A stretch of 64,000 nucleotides of DNA from Natribaculum breve (GCF_023008585.1 NZ_CP095392.1:124001-188000), one strand, 5' to 3'. Shown: positions 44,227 through 53,431, counted from the stretch's first letter. The notes: generated by a model from the letters alone, not told the origin. Made by a program: numbers and translations.

Positions 44227-44778
44227 TTAGCTCGTGGCACGGTCGGCCACATCGGTCATCTGTTCGCGGGCGGCTTCGACGTCAGAGTAGAGTTCCAGTG
44301 CGTGCTTGATGAGGCGGCGATCCTCCTCATTCTCACGCCAGAACGCGATGACGTCGCGGCGCTCGCGGAGGTCGGCACTTGCGAGGTCGCCGTCGGCGAG
44401 CGACTGTTCGAGCTCCTCCCAGGTCTCGACGTCGTAGGTTTCCTGCCACTCCTCGATCTCCTCGGTGATCGCGGCCAGTTCGTTGCGTAGCTCCTCGCGC
44501 GTGTTCTCCTCGATGAGCGTCCGAATTTCCTCGAAGAGCAGGCGTGTGTAGTCCGGCTGGTAGCGCGTCGTCTCACCGGCCTCGACGCGGCGCAGCTGGC
44601 CCTGGTCGACGAGATCCTGGAGTTCCTCGTTGGTCGTGCTCCATGCGGCGTCGGCCTGCTCGCTAATCCAGTTGACCGACCGCGGTTCGCGGAGCGTCTC
44701 GGCGACCGCTCGAATGCGGTCGCGGGCGCTCATCGACTCAGTCCACGACTGGACCCCATCTCGCGAAGATTCGGACAT
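44227..44778 (-). CDS. Winged-helix regulator with coiled-coil tail
   Basis: 183 residues from ATG 44778, preceded by GAGGTG at RBS distance; the longer open frame upstream is not protein-like. SARDRIRAVAETLREPRSVNWISEQADAAWSTTNEELQDLVDQGQLRRVEAGETTRYQPD is a winged helix. The tail LFEEIRTLIEENTREELRNELAAITEEIEEWQETY is a coiled coil, followed by a helical domain. This matches a widespread haloarchaeal family (DUF7342-like). Two copies of TGTACTCTC (44809-44817, 44827-44835) lie in its promoter. Confidence 0.75.
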   Translation of the reverse strand: MSESSRDGVQSWTESMSARDRIRAVAETLREPRSVNWISEQADAAWSTTNEELQDLVDQGQLRRVEAGETTRYQPDYTRLLFEEIRTLIEENTREELRNELAAITEEIEEWQETYDVETWEELEQSLADGDLASADLRERRDVIAFWRENEEDRRLIKHALELYSDVEAAREQMTDVADRATS

Positions 44779-44808
44779 GTGTGGCACCTCTTGCGACAGT
44801 GTTGGCGC

Positions 44809-44835
44809 TGTACTCTCATATATGTTTGTACTCTC
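44809..44835. promoter_or_regulatory. Direct repeat TGTACTCTC x2
   Basis: Two exact 9-mers 18 bp apart lie between the divergent genes at 44778 and 44903, around a TATATATG-like AT-rich core. They are a candidate operator for the adjacent winged-helix protein. Confidence 0.4.
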
Positions 44836-44902
44836 TCGCATAATCAAGAGTATCTCGTGAGCATAAGCGTCCGGACGTTGAAATGCGATACCGACAGAAG
44901 CT

Positions 44903-45796
44903 ATGAGCCAACCGATGCACAACCGATATACTGACTTTGAGGAATTGCGGCCGACTGGCGAGGCGTCCCACATTCCGGATACGAGGCTGGACGAGGGGTG
45001 TGAGGGTGCCCCCCGGCGGCAACGCGTCGCGACGAGTTCTGGTGGCTACCCTGATGTGGCGACGGTAACCGACGGCGAGTGCAAGTCGTATGGGGCGTCA
45101 GTCCCAGACGGCCAGACGAAATGCCGGTTCTGTCTTACTAACCATCTCGGGAGTGACGCCGCTAGCACGAACGAGTCAGCGTCAACGACGTTCCTCGGCA
45201 TCGTCCACCTGGTCGTCGAGTCGACGACGTTCTACGGCGCCGTGGCGAAGGGCGGTGCCGCGGCGAACTTCCTCTCCGCTAACGAGGCGGAGCCGGCCGT
45301 CGACGACTACACGCTCATCTACGATCTCGACGAGGCGCCAGCGCGCCAGCTGGCCGAGCAGTGGCCCTCACTCCCCGACGCGGTACAGGTGTCGTCAGAG
45401 GAGGGAGAGCGGCTTCTCAGTGCCGCCCGTAGCCGGACTGAGTGGCACGGGCAGGAAGCGTCTGAGCGTCCGGAGCAGGGCCCGACGCGGCTCTACGACC
45501 AGCGTGGGGACGGCATCCGCGACGCGTCGCGTCTCGACGCGGTCCTCGACGACTCAGACGACGCGGTGTGGCTGGTTCCAGCGATGTCGCTGACCGAATC
45601 TACTGGCGAAGCTGGGGCTGATCAGCAGGAGTCATCGGTACCGACGACGCAGGAACTCGAGTGTCAAACCTGTGGACGGGCGACCGACCATCGGTTCAAG
45701 ACGCATGAGTCGGTCCCGGATGAGGCGTGGACGGGGCAACCGATCTGGGAGTGCCGGGTGTGTGGCTCGGCTCGCTACGGACCCAGTCTCGAGTAG
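44903..45796 (+). CDS. Haloarchaeal plasmid protein with two zinc-ribbon motifs
   Basis: 297 residues. An N-terminal Cys pair in GECKSYGAS...KCRFCLTN and a C-terminal ribbon LECQTCGRATDHRFK...WECRVCGSARYG flank a central domain (STTFLGIVHLVVESTTFYGAVAKGGAAANFLSA). No enzymatic motif. Divergent from the winged-helix gene. Related proteins are common on haloarchaeal plasmids, function unknown. Confidence 0.6.
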   Translation: MSQPMHNRYTDFEELRPTGEASHIPDTRLDEGCEGAPRRQRVATSSGGYPDVATVTDGECKSYGASVPDGQTKCRFCLTNHLGSDAASTNESASTTFLGIVHLVVESTTFYGAVAKGGAAANFLSANEAEPAVDDYTLIYDLDEAPARQLAEQWPSLPDAVQVSSEEGERLLSAARSRTEWHGQEASERPEQGPTRLYDQRGDGIRDASRLDAVLDDSDDAVWLVPAMSLTESTGEAGADQQESSVPTTQELECQTCGRATDHRFKTHESVPDEAWTGQPIWECRVCGSARYGPSLE

Positions 45797-45815
45797 CTCC
45801 AGTGCTGGGCGTCGA

Positions 45816-45857
45816 TTAACCAACAGACTGAACGTAGCTCCGAGGTTCGTTGGTTAA
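45816..45857. repeat. TTAACCAAC/GTTGGTTAA inverted repeat, site A (42 bp)
   Basis: TTAACCAAC (45816-45824) and GTTGGTTAA (45849-45857) with a 24-bp spacer. It is the first of five such sites. The right arm overlaps the first codons of the open frame at 45850, so it could also act as an operator or leader structure for it. Confidence 0.8.
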
Positions 45858-46362
45858 GGCCGTGATCTCCTGCAAGCCCGACGCCAGTCTCAATGGGGAG
45901 TCTTTCCGCGCCGGCGAGGATCGTCCGTCGTCGGTCGTCGAGTCGAAGCCCCGCGCTACCGGGCTCACCCTCGACGAGATCGTCGCTAACCATCTCGACT
46001 ATCTCCACCACGAGGCGTTCTTCGTGGTGTCGACGACGTTCAAGATGACCGCCTATCGGACGCCGTGGTTCGGCCTGCAGTACGATTCGGAAACAGTCGC
46101 ACAGGGAGAAACGGTTGGGAACGGCGCGCTCGCGACGGTGCGGTGGTACGACAGGGAGCCGGTCGGCGACGGCCACCTGCAGGGACAGTTCGCGGCCTTC
46201 AAAGACGTCGTCGGCGACATGATCGACAAAGGCGTGTTCACGCCGTCGACAGCGAGACAGTACCTGAAACGGAAGCTCGCTGAGCGGGTCAGAGACCGAC
46301 AGGAGCTACTCATCCCGACCGGGGAATCACACCTCGAGAAGGCGAGCCTGAACCGCTCCTAA
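45850..46362 (+). CDS. Hypothetical protein
   Basis: 170 residues if the TTG at 45850 is used; GTG 45862 would place the start outside repeat site A and is plausible. Contains TGLTLDEIVANHLDYLHHEAFFVVSTTFKM, WFGLQYDSETVAQGETVG and a helical C-terminus DMIDKGVFTPSTARQYLKRKLAERVRDR. No family recognised. It ends where IS66-type debris starts. Confidence 0.5.
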   Translation: MVKAVISCKPDASLNGESFRAGEDRPSSVVESKPRATGLTLDEIVANHLDYLHHEAFFVVSTTFKMTAYRTPWFGLQYDSETVAQGETVGNGALATVRWYDREPVGDGHLQGQFAAFKDVVGDMIDKGVFTPSTARQYLKRKLAERVRDRQELLIPTGESHLEKASLNRS

Positions 46363-46685
46363 AGAGTCGCACTGGTAGCAGTGGCGATTGTACTGGGTGA
46401 CTTCAGGAGGCTGCGGATCAGGAACCTCCTCGACGAGTCGGGGGCTGACGCCCACCGACTCGTCGAAGTGTTCGCCACATTCGGGACAACAGTCACGGGT
46501 GACTTCGATCTCTTTGTCGGGACCAGCTGTTACACGCCACTCTGGATCATGGCCGTCCTTCCGTCCAGGAGTGCCGCCGTCGGTTCGAACATTCTCGTCT
46601 TCGTCGTCCTGCGAGGTCGGGGACTCGTCAGTCCCCGACCGTCGCTTACTGGGCGGTGTATGCGGATTTTCGTATTTGCGAAGAC

Positions 46686-47616
46686 TGCTCTGTTGAATAG
46701 ATGCTGAGTCACGGTTACAGCGGTTCACACAGCGATTCTATGTTAATGATAGCGAACATCAAGACAATTTCACGGAACTGCCGATACCAGCCGAGCGCTC
46801 GCACGGCGTCGCCGAGCGAGCGCTTGGTTGTCGAGTACGACGTTTCGGCCATCCACCGCTGAGAGTAGCCTTTTGCCCGGTTGAGCGCGTTGTTCAGAGC
46901 TGCTTTCGGTGATGATCCACGATAGTGAACGAGGTACTCAACGTCATATGCGGCGATCTCGTACTCGGTGTGCCAGTCTTGGAAGCCATTGTCGGCGGCG
47001 ACGGACTGCAGGTCGTCCGCGTTTCGGCGGACGACCTGCGGTCCGGTCTTCGTATCATGCTTCCACCGTGCTGTGATGTGAACGTCAAGAACCGCAAGCG
47101 ATTCCACATCAGTTAATGTCGTCACTTTCAGCGTCTGTACGGTACTTCCCGACCGCTGGCGGAAGTACGACGACGCACGGCGGCGGTCGAAAAACGTGCT
47201 GTCGAGAGCGGCGTGTCCAGATTGCGGGTGCTGCTGCGCTGAAACGCGCAGCAGCGCCCGCCACACCCACATTTTCAGCCGGTCGAATGATTTGTAGATC
47301 GTGCTGTAGTCCGGCAGATCGTCCCGATCTAAGCCGAGCGCTTCACGAATCTCAGTCATATACTTCAGCCGATTCGGCGTTTCACGGTAGCTGTGGCCTT
47401 CTTCGAGCCGAAAGCAGTGCAGAACGACGTGGACCCAGCGGGCGAACCCGCCGCTGGCGGGCTCGCCCGCATGCTTCCCCAACGCTTGTTTAGCTAGGTC
47501 ACGACACTGCTCAACGAAGTCGAGGATATCGAGTTCCATAGGACAGAACCGAATTCCTCGGCTTCATCCTTCTAAACTAGTGATATCGGCTGATTAGATC
47601 GCTATTCAACAGAGCA
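46686..47616 (-). mobile_element. IS5-family element 2 (931 bp), inside IS66 debris
   Basis: Perfect 15-bp inverted repeats TGCTCTGTTGAATAG / CTATTCAACAGAGCA and an 8-bp duplication GCGAAGAC (46678-46685, 47617-47624). Removing it restores the IS66 frame ETRLR|KYENPH. Confidence 0.95.
46715..47539 (-). CDS. IS5-family transposase, second type
   Basis: 274 residues. MELDILDFVEQCRDLAKQALGKHAG opens the protein; DDE residues lie in AALDSTFFDRRRAS, SVAADNGFQDW and WMAETSYSTTKRS, and the C-terminus is WYRQFREIVLMFAIINIESL. Intact frame. Sequence and ends differ from the element at 16727, so two IS5 subtypes coexist. Confidence 0.92.
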   Translation of the reverse strand: MELDILDFVEQCRDLAKQALGKHAGEPASGGFARWVHVVLHCFRLEEGHSYRETPNRLKYMTEIREALGLDRDDLPDYSTIYKSFDRLKMWVWRALLRVSAQQHPQSGHAALDSTFFDRRRASSYFRQRSGSTVQTLKVTTLTDVESLAVLDVHITARWKHDTKTGPQVVRRNADDLQSVAADNGFQDWHTEYEIAAYDVEYLVHYRGSSPKAALNNALNRAKGYSQRWMAETSYSTTKRSLGDAVRALGWYRQFREIVLMFAIINIESLCEPL

Positions 47617-47825
47617 GCGAAGACGTGTTTCGAGTTCTTCTATCCGCTCGTCCTTCTGGTCAAGTTGCTCTTGCAACTGATCGATCTTCTTGTCCTTCCG
47701 CTTGTTTTCTTGCTCAAGTTCTTCGACCCGCTGCTCAAGCTGAAGCAACCGAGAAAATAGCTCTTCTTTGGTGAAATCGTCTGCGTTCACAGACTCCACC
47801 AACCAGTTATGACAGCAGAGGCAAC

Positions 47826-47854
47826 GGGATGGGCTCCGCTGCGGAGCCCATCCC
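47826..47854. repeat. Near-perfect 29-bp palindrome (14-bp stem, 1-nt centre)
   Basis: GGGATGGGCTCCGC-T-GCGGAGCCCATCCC lies just upstream of the truncated IS66-type gene. It may be a subterminal feature of that element, or a terminator between it and the fragment to the right. Confidence 0.7.
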
Positions 47855-47942
47855 TGAGAGTCGTATCCGATGTCTGCTGCCTGTTCATGTCGCGTCCGTT
47901 GAACGCTTCCTACGAGACAGTACCGAAATCAGCTCGGGCTAA

Positions 47943-48188
47943 ACACATACCATCGACCAACTCGGAGACCACGATCCCGCCGCATACTTCGATGCGTATC
48001 GTCGCGAGATCAAGAAGGCCGCTGCCGACGCGAGTCGGCGCAAGTATTACAGACAGGTCACCGAACACCGCCAGACGGTACAGACGCTGGGACGTGACCG
48101 ACGGTTCGAAAATCTAGTGTCGTTCCTCCGAGACGAGTACTCGAATCAGCCAGCGTTTCTCGACGAGCTGGAGAAAGCTGGGGTCTGA
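47943..48188 (+). pseudogene. C-terminal fragment of an unknown helical protein
   Basis: The frame opens after a stop at 47940 and reads TIDQLGDHDPAAYFDAYRREIKKAAADASRRKYYRQVTEH, then DRRFENLVSFLRDEYSNQPAFLDELEKAGV-stop. Strongly protein-like and helical, resembling the C-terminal segment of SWIM-type repeat proteins. No start codon or N-terminal part exists; it was removed at the IS66 junction. Confidence 0.55.
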
Positions 48189-48203
48189 GCCCCGAACCCG
48201 TTC

Positions 48204-48692
48204 TTAGCCGAAGTAGTTCGGGAGGATGCCGTACGTTCTGGCGAGCGTCACGATTTGTTCCTTGAATTCGTCTGACTCTGTACCGTGCGATTCCGCGAGT
48301 GCTTCGACCTCTGTGGAGTATGCCTCACGAATTGCGCTCGCTTCGGCCCGTCCCTCGACTGTCGGCTTCCAGAGATCTGTCGTCCCGTAGTCACCCGGTT
48401 CGAGCGGTGGTCCAAGCCGCTCGCGCTCCCCGACACGCTCGATCAGGCCCCGTTCCACCAGTGTCTGGAGTGCGCTCTCGACCGCCGGTTCGAGATCCAC
48501 ATCCGCTGCGAAAAACTGATCGAGCGATGGGAGTTCAGGTTCATCCTCTGACGTGATGAGATCGTGTTTCACACAGGCTGCGACGAGGTCGTCAGTCGTT
48601 TTTTCGACGCCACCGTAATCGTGTTTGTAGCGTCTGTCGTGGGTGGTGAGTTGGTCGATGATCGTTCGCTCGATCCATGTCTCGGTTTGCAT
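48204..48692 (-). CDS. Hypothetical protein with two winged-helix-like halves
   Basis: 162 residues from ATG 48692. TWIERTIIDQLTTHDRRYKHDYGGVEKTTDDLVAACVKHDLI and LEPAVESALQTLVERGLIERVGERERLGPPLEPGDYGTTDLW suggest helix-wing folds; the tail is EFKEQIVTLARTYGILPNYFG. No family known. It follows the SWIM protein gene on the same strand with a 97-bp gap. Confidence 0.5.
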   Translation of the reverse strand: MQTETWIERTIIDQLTTHDRRYKHDYGGVEKTTDDLVAACVKHDLITSEDEPELPSLDQFFAADVDLEPAVESALQTLVERGLIERVGERERLGPPLEPGDYGTTDLWKPTVEGRAEASAIREAYSTEVEALAESHGTESDEFKEQIVTLARTYGILPNYFG

Positions 48693-48788
48693 CGGCTGAA
48701 GTGTATCCACGAAGACAGAGAAGCCTATCGCACGAGGTGCCCGCCGGGAACCAAAAGGAGACTGCCCCGTTCCTCTCTGTTCGTTCTT

Positions 48789-50606
48789 TCAGCACGAGAA
48801 CTCCTCCAACAGATCCTCGAGCATCGGCCGGAGCTTGTACTTCTGATAGTGCTCGTCTCGCAGACCTTCCACGTAGGCACACCACTCGTCGAGGTTTCCC
48901 GACGCCTGGGCTGCCTTCCCCGCGTACTCCAGCCAGTCCACAGCATGGCGATACCGCTGAGACTGTCCCTCCTCGATGATCGGCTCGGCCTGCTCCTTGC
49001 AGGCGTCGATCGTCCAGTGGGGGTGCTCCTCCCAGACGGCCTCGACGACCGGCTCCACTACCTTGTAATCCGAAAACCGATCCGCGATGGCGATGGCCTC
49101 GTCGTATTGCTCCGCGTACAGAAAGATCTCGACGTGCCGTCGCGCAGTCCGCTGTCTCGTGTCCCTGTCTGCAAGCGACTCCAGTAGCTCCTTGCGGACG
49201 GGAGGCCACTCCTCGCCAGCGAGTTCCTCTGCGGCCTGATAGGCCGCAAGCGTCGGCGAGGCGTCGAACGCGGCGATGGCTGCCTCCAGCGCAATCTCGG
49301 ATTCGCCCATGCTGCTAGTTCTATCACGGAGCCACTCGGCCAACTCCGCTTGCCCGCTGCTGTCGTCGAGGGTCAATCCGTGCTGGGCGATCTCCAGGGC
49401 GGCTTCTGGCTGGTCGTGTTCCCGAAGGGCTTTGGCCAGCGTGAGTGCTTCGTCCGGGGAGTACAGGTTGCGCCGGCCGTATTCGATTGCCTCGTCGATC
49501 CGACCCTCCTCGACGAGCATGGTGACGTAGTCGTCGATCAGGTCCGCAGCCTCCGCCAGGTTCAGGTACTCCTCGATGCGGCCCTGGCGTTCGAGAACGT
49601 TGAGTCGGGCTCTGACGAAGTCCTCGGCATACCAGGGCGGGTCGCCCTCCCAGAGGTCCGCGTAGCCGATATCGCCCTGCATCGCCCGCTGGACCGGCTC
49701 GAAGTCCCAGCCCCGCTGTGTCGCTTCGAGGGCGACGCTGTACGGTGGCTGGTGGGTATAGCCCCCCATCTCCTGTTCCCACGCCCAGAGGCAATCCTCC
49801 CAGTCGGCACGCGCGGCCTCCGAGAGGTCGGCCGTGAGCAATGCCTCGGCCAGCACTCGGTCGACCTCGTCGAAAAACTCGAAGATCGCGTGCGAATCGT
49901 CGTACGAGAGAGCGAGCCACTCCTCGTCGATAAGTTCGTCGGCCAGCGGTTCGAGGATATCCAATGCCGTCTCGCCGTCGCCGGCCTCGACGGCTGTCCG
50001 TGCCTGGTCGAGAAGGTTTCGCAACTTCTCGACGTCAGTTTCGACCGCCTCATACGGGTCGTACGCGTGGGCGCTACATCCCTCGGTTGGACGGAGAATG
50101 TATTGCACCTGCTGGCGGATCGACTCCCGATTAATGTCGGGCGTGCGGTCGCGAGCGTCGTCGTCCTCATCGCCTGAGTCCAGTGTTTCGAGCCGGGACA
50201 CAACCTGCTCTGCCAACTCCGGGCGACTCTCGACGAGGTCGACAAGAACCTCACGGAGATCCTCGGGATCCGCGTCGGTGACCAGTTCGGAGACCGGCGG
50301 TCGCTGGTCGATCCTGCCGGGGTCCCGGACGTACGTTAGGAGGACGGCTACACGGTGCTTGCAAATCCCACCGTGATCGTACGGACAGGAACACGCCGTG
50401 TCGACGACTCCGGTTTCGTCGAGTTCGATTCGCACCTGATAGGGCACATACTGGCTGCCATCAACCGCCGCTCGGATCGTCTCACCGCGCCGGACGAGCT
50501 CGACGACGGCACCCTCGTCGTAGTAGTTCTCCCCCCGGTCGTATGACTGTGGACGTGCCAGATCCCGGACTGCTGCCTCCGTGAGTGTTGGGTCGGGATC
50601 AACCAT
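48789..50606 (-). CDS. SWIM zinc-finger protein with alpha-helical repeats
   Basis: 605 residues. SWIM finger CSCPYDHGGICKH with Cys72, Cys74, Cys82, His84, preceded by the usual RGENYYDEGAVVELVRRG. The following 480 residues are helical repeats of TPR/HAT type (LVESRPELAEQVVSRLE, DDYVTMLVEEGRIDEAIEYGRRNL, EALTLAKALREHDQPEAALEIAQHGL). SWIM domains bind DNA or protein; some are encoded beside SNF2 helicases, none of which is here. Widespread in haloarchaea, function unknown. Confidence 0.85.
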   Translation of the reverse strand: MVDPDPTLTEAAVRDLARPQSYDRGENYYDEGAVVELVRRGETIRAAVDGSQYVPYQVRIELDETGVVDTACSCPYDHGGICKHRVAVLLTYVRDPGRIDQRPPVSELVTDADPEDLREVLVDLVESRPELAEQVVSRLETLDSGDEDDDARDRTPDINRESIRQQVQYILRPTEGCSAHAYDPYEAVETDVEKLRNLLDQARTAVEAGDGETALDILEPLADELIDEEWLALSYDDSHAIFEFFDEVDRVLAEALLTADLSEAARADWEDCLWAWEQEMGGYTHQPPYSVALEATQRGWDFEPVQRAMQGDIGYADLWEGDPPWYAEDFVRARLNVLERQGRIEEYLNLAEAADLIDDYVTMLVEEGRIDEAIEYGRRNLYSPDEALTLAKALREHDQPEAALEIAQHGLTLDDSSGQAELAEWLRDRTSSMGESEIALEAAIAAFDASPTLAAYQAAEELAGEEWPPVRKELLESLADRDTRQRTARRHVEIFLYAEQYDEAIAIADRFSDYKVVEPVVEAVWEEHPHWTIDACKEQAEPIIEEGQSQRYRHAVDWLEYAGKAAQASGNLDEWCAYVEGLRDEHYQKYKLRPMLEDLLEEFSC

Positions 50607-50977
50607 CGCTCGTATGATATCTACGGAGTCAACGACCTCGCTGGGGGCTTGCGCCCACTCGCTCGTGGAGGGCGGGGTTTGTCCGTGTTCTCATCCTCGA
50701 CAGCAGTATTGTTCGATACTGCGTGGGCGGTTTTCCGCTCTCGGGGTCATCGTCCCGGACTTCGGGGCACGTTGACTGGTGCCCATCCATCCGGACGACT
50801 GTTGGCCCGGATAGACGTGTCTCGATATCCTTCCTGAAGTCAGATAAGTGTACGGCTTCCTCCCCGACTTACTGCGCTTTTCGTCCGCTTGCGCGGACTG
50901 CGATGCTCCCAGCGGACGGGGACTCCGCCTGCAAAAGTTGATCCCATAACTGTGGTGGACGATTGGGGGCTGTGGGC
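50607..50977. other. Non-coding region with an IS200/605-like end motif
   Basis: About 370 bp. CGGCTTCCTCCCCGACTT at 50853-50870 is the left-end style of IS1341-type elements, and inverted GCGC-rich segments follow (CCGCTTGCGCGG near 50890). No tnpB coding remains. Probably an element scar. Confidence 0.35.
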
Positions 50978-51232
50978 CTACGAATCTGGAACCCAGACGC
51001 CTTTCACCGGCTGGAAGACGACGTAGGCGTCGACGTCCGACGTGTCGGCCGGATGGGCGGTATGGAGCGTGAGTTGCCCCCTGCTCGCGTGTTCTCGGTT
51101 CTGTTCAGTCACCCACGCCTCCGCGTCCGCTTTCGAGCCGAACACAAGTCGACGATCCTCCTCGAAATTCGCCTCCGCGAGTGGTGTCTCGCGAAAGACC
51201 GAGTCTTTGAGTTCCACGATGTAGTCGGCCAT
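50978..51232 (-). CDS. Small hypothetical protein
   Basis: 84 residues: MADYIVELKDSVFRETPLAEANFEEDRRLVFGSKADAEAWVTEQNREHASRGQ then AYVVFQPVKGVWVPD. It has the look of a compact alpha/beta protein (SKADAEAW resembles SPOR-like sequences). Divergent from the gene at 51314. Confidence 0.5.
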   Translation of the reverse strand: MADYIVELKDSVFRETPLAEANFEEDRRLVFGSKADAEAWVTEQNREHASRGQLTLHTAHPADTSDVDAYVVFQPVKGVWVPDS

Positions 51233-51313
51233 GGCTGTTCGTTCGCGGTAGCTCTTCTTCAGGATTTCCCAAGTCGGGGTCGATTATATTGCTACCAGCC
51301 GTACGAACCGCAT

Positions 51314-51700
51314 ATGGAACTGACGCCCGAACATCTCCAGTCCGAGCACTTTGATCCGCTTCCACTCTTCCAGTCCGAGCAAGCTACACTCTGGTACATC
51401 GACACCACACATCCGGACGTGGTCGCCGACGATCACGTCAGCGCCAGACTCGCCACGGCCACGATCTGGTCACTCGACGAGGATCGGGCATACGCCCTTC
51501 TCGTGCTCCGGGAGAAGTATACGTGGAGTGACGAAGCGATCCCCGAACTACTGCGCTATCTCGCTACCCATCTTCACGGATCGGATACGACCGTAACGGA
51601 GACGTTCTCCGTCGAAGTGTTCACGGCGACAGCAGTCAGGTCGCCTGCAGACCGGACCGTCTGGTGGCGTGAAGACTACGTCGACGACGCCGCCGGGTGA
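51314..51700 (+). CDS. Hypothetical protein
   Basis: 128 residues from ATG 51314; the frame is open far upstream, but that part is antisense to the gene at 50978. ELTPEHLQSEHFDPLPLFQSEQATLWYIDTTHPDVV followed by HVSARLATATIWSLDEDRAYALLVLREKY. No family recognised. Confidence 0.5.
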   Translation: MELTPEHLQSEHFDPLPLFQSEQATLWYIDTTHPDVVADDHVSARLATATIWSLDEDRAYALLVLREKYTWSDEAIPELLRYLATHLHGSDTTVTETFSVEVFTATAVRSPADRTVWWREDYVDDAAG

Positions 51701-51763
51701 GGAACGGAGATCCTCTCGAAGCCCAATCCGAGGAACTACGTCGTCATCCGACCAAGAACGAGT

Positions 51764-52360
51764 ATGGATCACACTCGCGAGGCGTTCGCCGACGCACTCT
51801 CCTCTGGCGACACCGAGCGCGTGAATCGGGCAATCGACGAAATCGAGAATACCGAACTCGAGGAACGAGCCGCCCTGTTCGACGAGTGTTTCGAGATGTG
51901 TCGCGACCTCTACGAGGCCGACAATGGATACCAGCGACAGTCCGTGATCCGCTTTGCGGCCGGTCTGTATCCCAGGTTGGCCTATCGAACGGTCGGGGCG
52001 GACCTCACCGACGAGGCGTTACCGGGCGAGTGGACGCTCGACGAGATCGCGACACACCACGACCGGTTGCGGGACCTCTACGTGGACGCACTCCGCGATG
52101 ACGACGGCCGCGTGCGACGCGCGGCCGCCAAGGCGATCAAGGAACTGGCGCTGACCGCCGAGATGCTCGGAGAAAGCGACGAACTCCGGTCGATGATGGA
52201 CGAACTGGAAGCGCTCGCCGAGGAGTGTGAGGACTCCAAGCGGAAACACATCGAGCAGGCCTACGAGAACGTCGCCTTTCACGCTGAGAAGCCGTTTTCC
52301 CTACTCCCGGACGGGCTTCGGGACGCGCTCGAGGGCGACGAGCACAGTAGTGGACGGTAG
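51764..52360 (+). CDS. HEAT-like helical repeat protein
   Basis: 198 residues, almost all helical: DAL...RVNRAIDEIENTELEERAALFDECFEMCRDLY, LRDLYVDALRDDDGRVRRAAAKAIKELALTAEML, ELEALAEECEDSKRKHIEQAYENVAFHA. The DDDGRVRRAAAKAI unit is a HEAT-repeat signature. Probably a protein-protein scaffold. Function unknown. Confidence 0.6.
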   Translation: MDHTREAFADALSSGDTERVNRAIDEIENTELEERAALFDECFEMCRDLYEADNGYQRQSVIRFAAGLYPRLAYRTVGADLTDEALPGEWTLDEIATHHDRLRDLYVDALRDDDGRVRRAAAKAIKELALTAEMLGESDELRSMMDELEALAEECEDSKRKHIEQAYENVAFHAEKPFSLLPDGLRDALEGDEHSSGR

Positions 52361-52447
52361 TTCACTCGAATAGACTCGTCTGGAACGTGTATCGGGGTGA
52401 GAGCGTTAGCCGCGGAGTTTTGTGCTCCCGGCGTCATTCATACAGAT

Positions 52448-53431
52448 ATGCCATTCAGCGTGAGTTGGCACACGCTTCTCGACGAGGCCGAGGAACTCCC
52501 CTCTGACGCTACTCTCATCACACCACTCTCGCACAAGCGGTTTCGCATCACCGACACGCAGGAACACCGCGTGATCATCGAATGTCAGGAATCCAGTGAC
52601 TCTCGTCCGCTCCAGCGCGAGCAGTTTGAGACGCTCTACCGGCGGATCCAAGAGAGGAATAGCCGCTTCGAGCTGGACCGGATCCCGGCAGACGCAGAGC
52701 CGTATGCTGCGGTCCTGACGCTCCACCCCCGATTCGAAATCGACGAGGAAGCTGGCGTCATCATCGAGACCGAGGAGCCGAGTGCTACGCACGTCGTCGA
52801 TGACGAAGAGTCGAGGACGGAAGACCGGGCTGAACCGGATGCCGGAGTGTACTCGGATGCATTCCTTCTGATCGATGCTCTCGAACGCCACGATTCCACT
52901 AATCTGACCGAACTCGACACGAACGCACTTGTCAACCTCTACACGTTGCTCTCGGACGTGCAACGTGAGGCGAACGACCTCCGGCAGGATATCGCCGATA
53001 TCCTCCTCAATCGGATCCACCACGACCGCCCGGTTCACGCTCAGTTCGGCTCGGTCCAGCGGACGGCCCGTCGATCGAAGTCATTACGAGACGAAGAGGA
53101 GGTCCTCGCAGCGCTAGAGGACGCGGGGATCGATCGCGAGCGTGTTCTGGGTGTGGATCCGGACAAGGTCGACGATGCGCTCGACGTGACCGAACTCCGA
53201 GAGAGTGATGTCTACGAGATCACAGAGACCGAATACGTCCGGAAAGCCGAGGTCGACGAGGAGGTCAAGGAAACGCGCCTGCAGGGATTGAAGGATCGGC
53301 TGGCAGCGAGCGAGAGTGAGGAGGCCACGGAGTTGCGCGCGGAAATCGAGGATCTGGAAGCACGGATCGAGGATTTGACCGGCTTCGACACCGGAACCGA
53401 GTACTATACCCAGTCAGGCGCTGACCCGTGA
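52448..53431 (+). CDS. Hypothetical protein with C-terminal coiled coil
   Basis: 327 residues from ATG 52448. The N-terminal beta-rich part (SWHTLLDEAEELPSDATLITPLSHKRFRITDTQEHRVIIEC) is followed by an acidic linker, a helical bundle (LNRIHHDRPVHAQFGSVQRTARRSKSLRDEEEVLAALEDAGI) and a coiled coil (EEATELRAEIEDLEARIEDL). The RTARRSKSL / AGID-RERVLG pattern occurs in plasmid- and phage-encoded archaeal proteins. No function named. Confidence 0.55.
   Translation: MPFSVSWHTLLDEAEELPSDATLITPLSHKRFRITDTQEHRVIIECQESSDSRPLQREQFETLYRRIQERNSRFELDRIPADAEPYAAVLTLHPRFEIDEEAGVIIETEEPSATHVVDDEESRTEDRAEPDAGVYSDAFLLIDALERHDSTNLTELDTNALVNLYTLLSDVQREANDLRQDIADILLNRIHHDRPVHAQFGSVQRTARRSKSLRDEEEVLAALEDAGIDRERVLGVDPDKVDDALDVTELRESDVYEITETEYVRKAEVDEEVKETRLQGLKDRLAASESEEATELRAEIEDLEARIEDLTGFDTGTEYYTQSGADP

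Larger units (their letters stand above)
46366..47802 (-). pseudogene. N-terminal remnant of a third IS66-type transposase, split by IS5
   Basis: The start (47802: MVESVNADDFTKEELFSRLLQLEQRVEELEQENKRKDKK) gives the coiled coil up to IEELETRLR. After the IS5 at 46686-47616 the frame resumes KYENPHTPPSKRRSG...CPECGEHFDESVG...RHCYQCDS and is then cut near 46366. Only about 180 residues survive; the DDE core is gone. Confidence 0.8.

Noticed and set aside
44227..44973. Longer start for the winged-helix gene at 44973
   Set aside because: The extra 65 residues overlap the divergent gene and its promoter and are not protein-like; GAGGTG before ATG 44778 supports the shorter form.
49350..50177. 275-codon plus-strand open frame opposite the SWIM gene
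   Set aside because: The minus strand has the SWIM finger and regular helical repeats; the plus frame lacks features.
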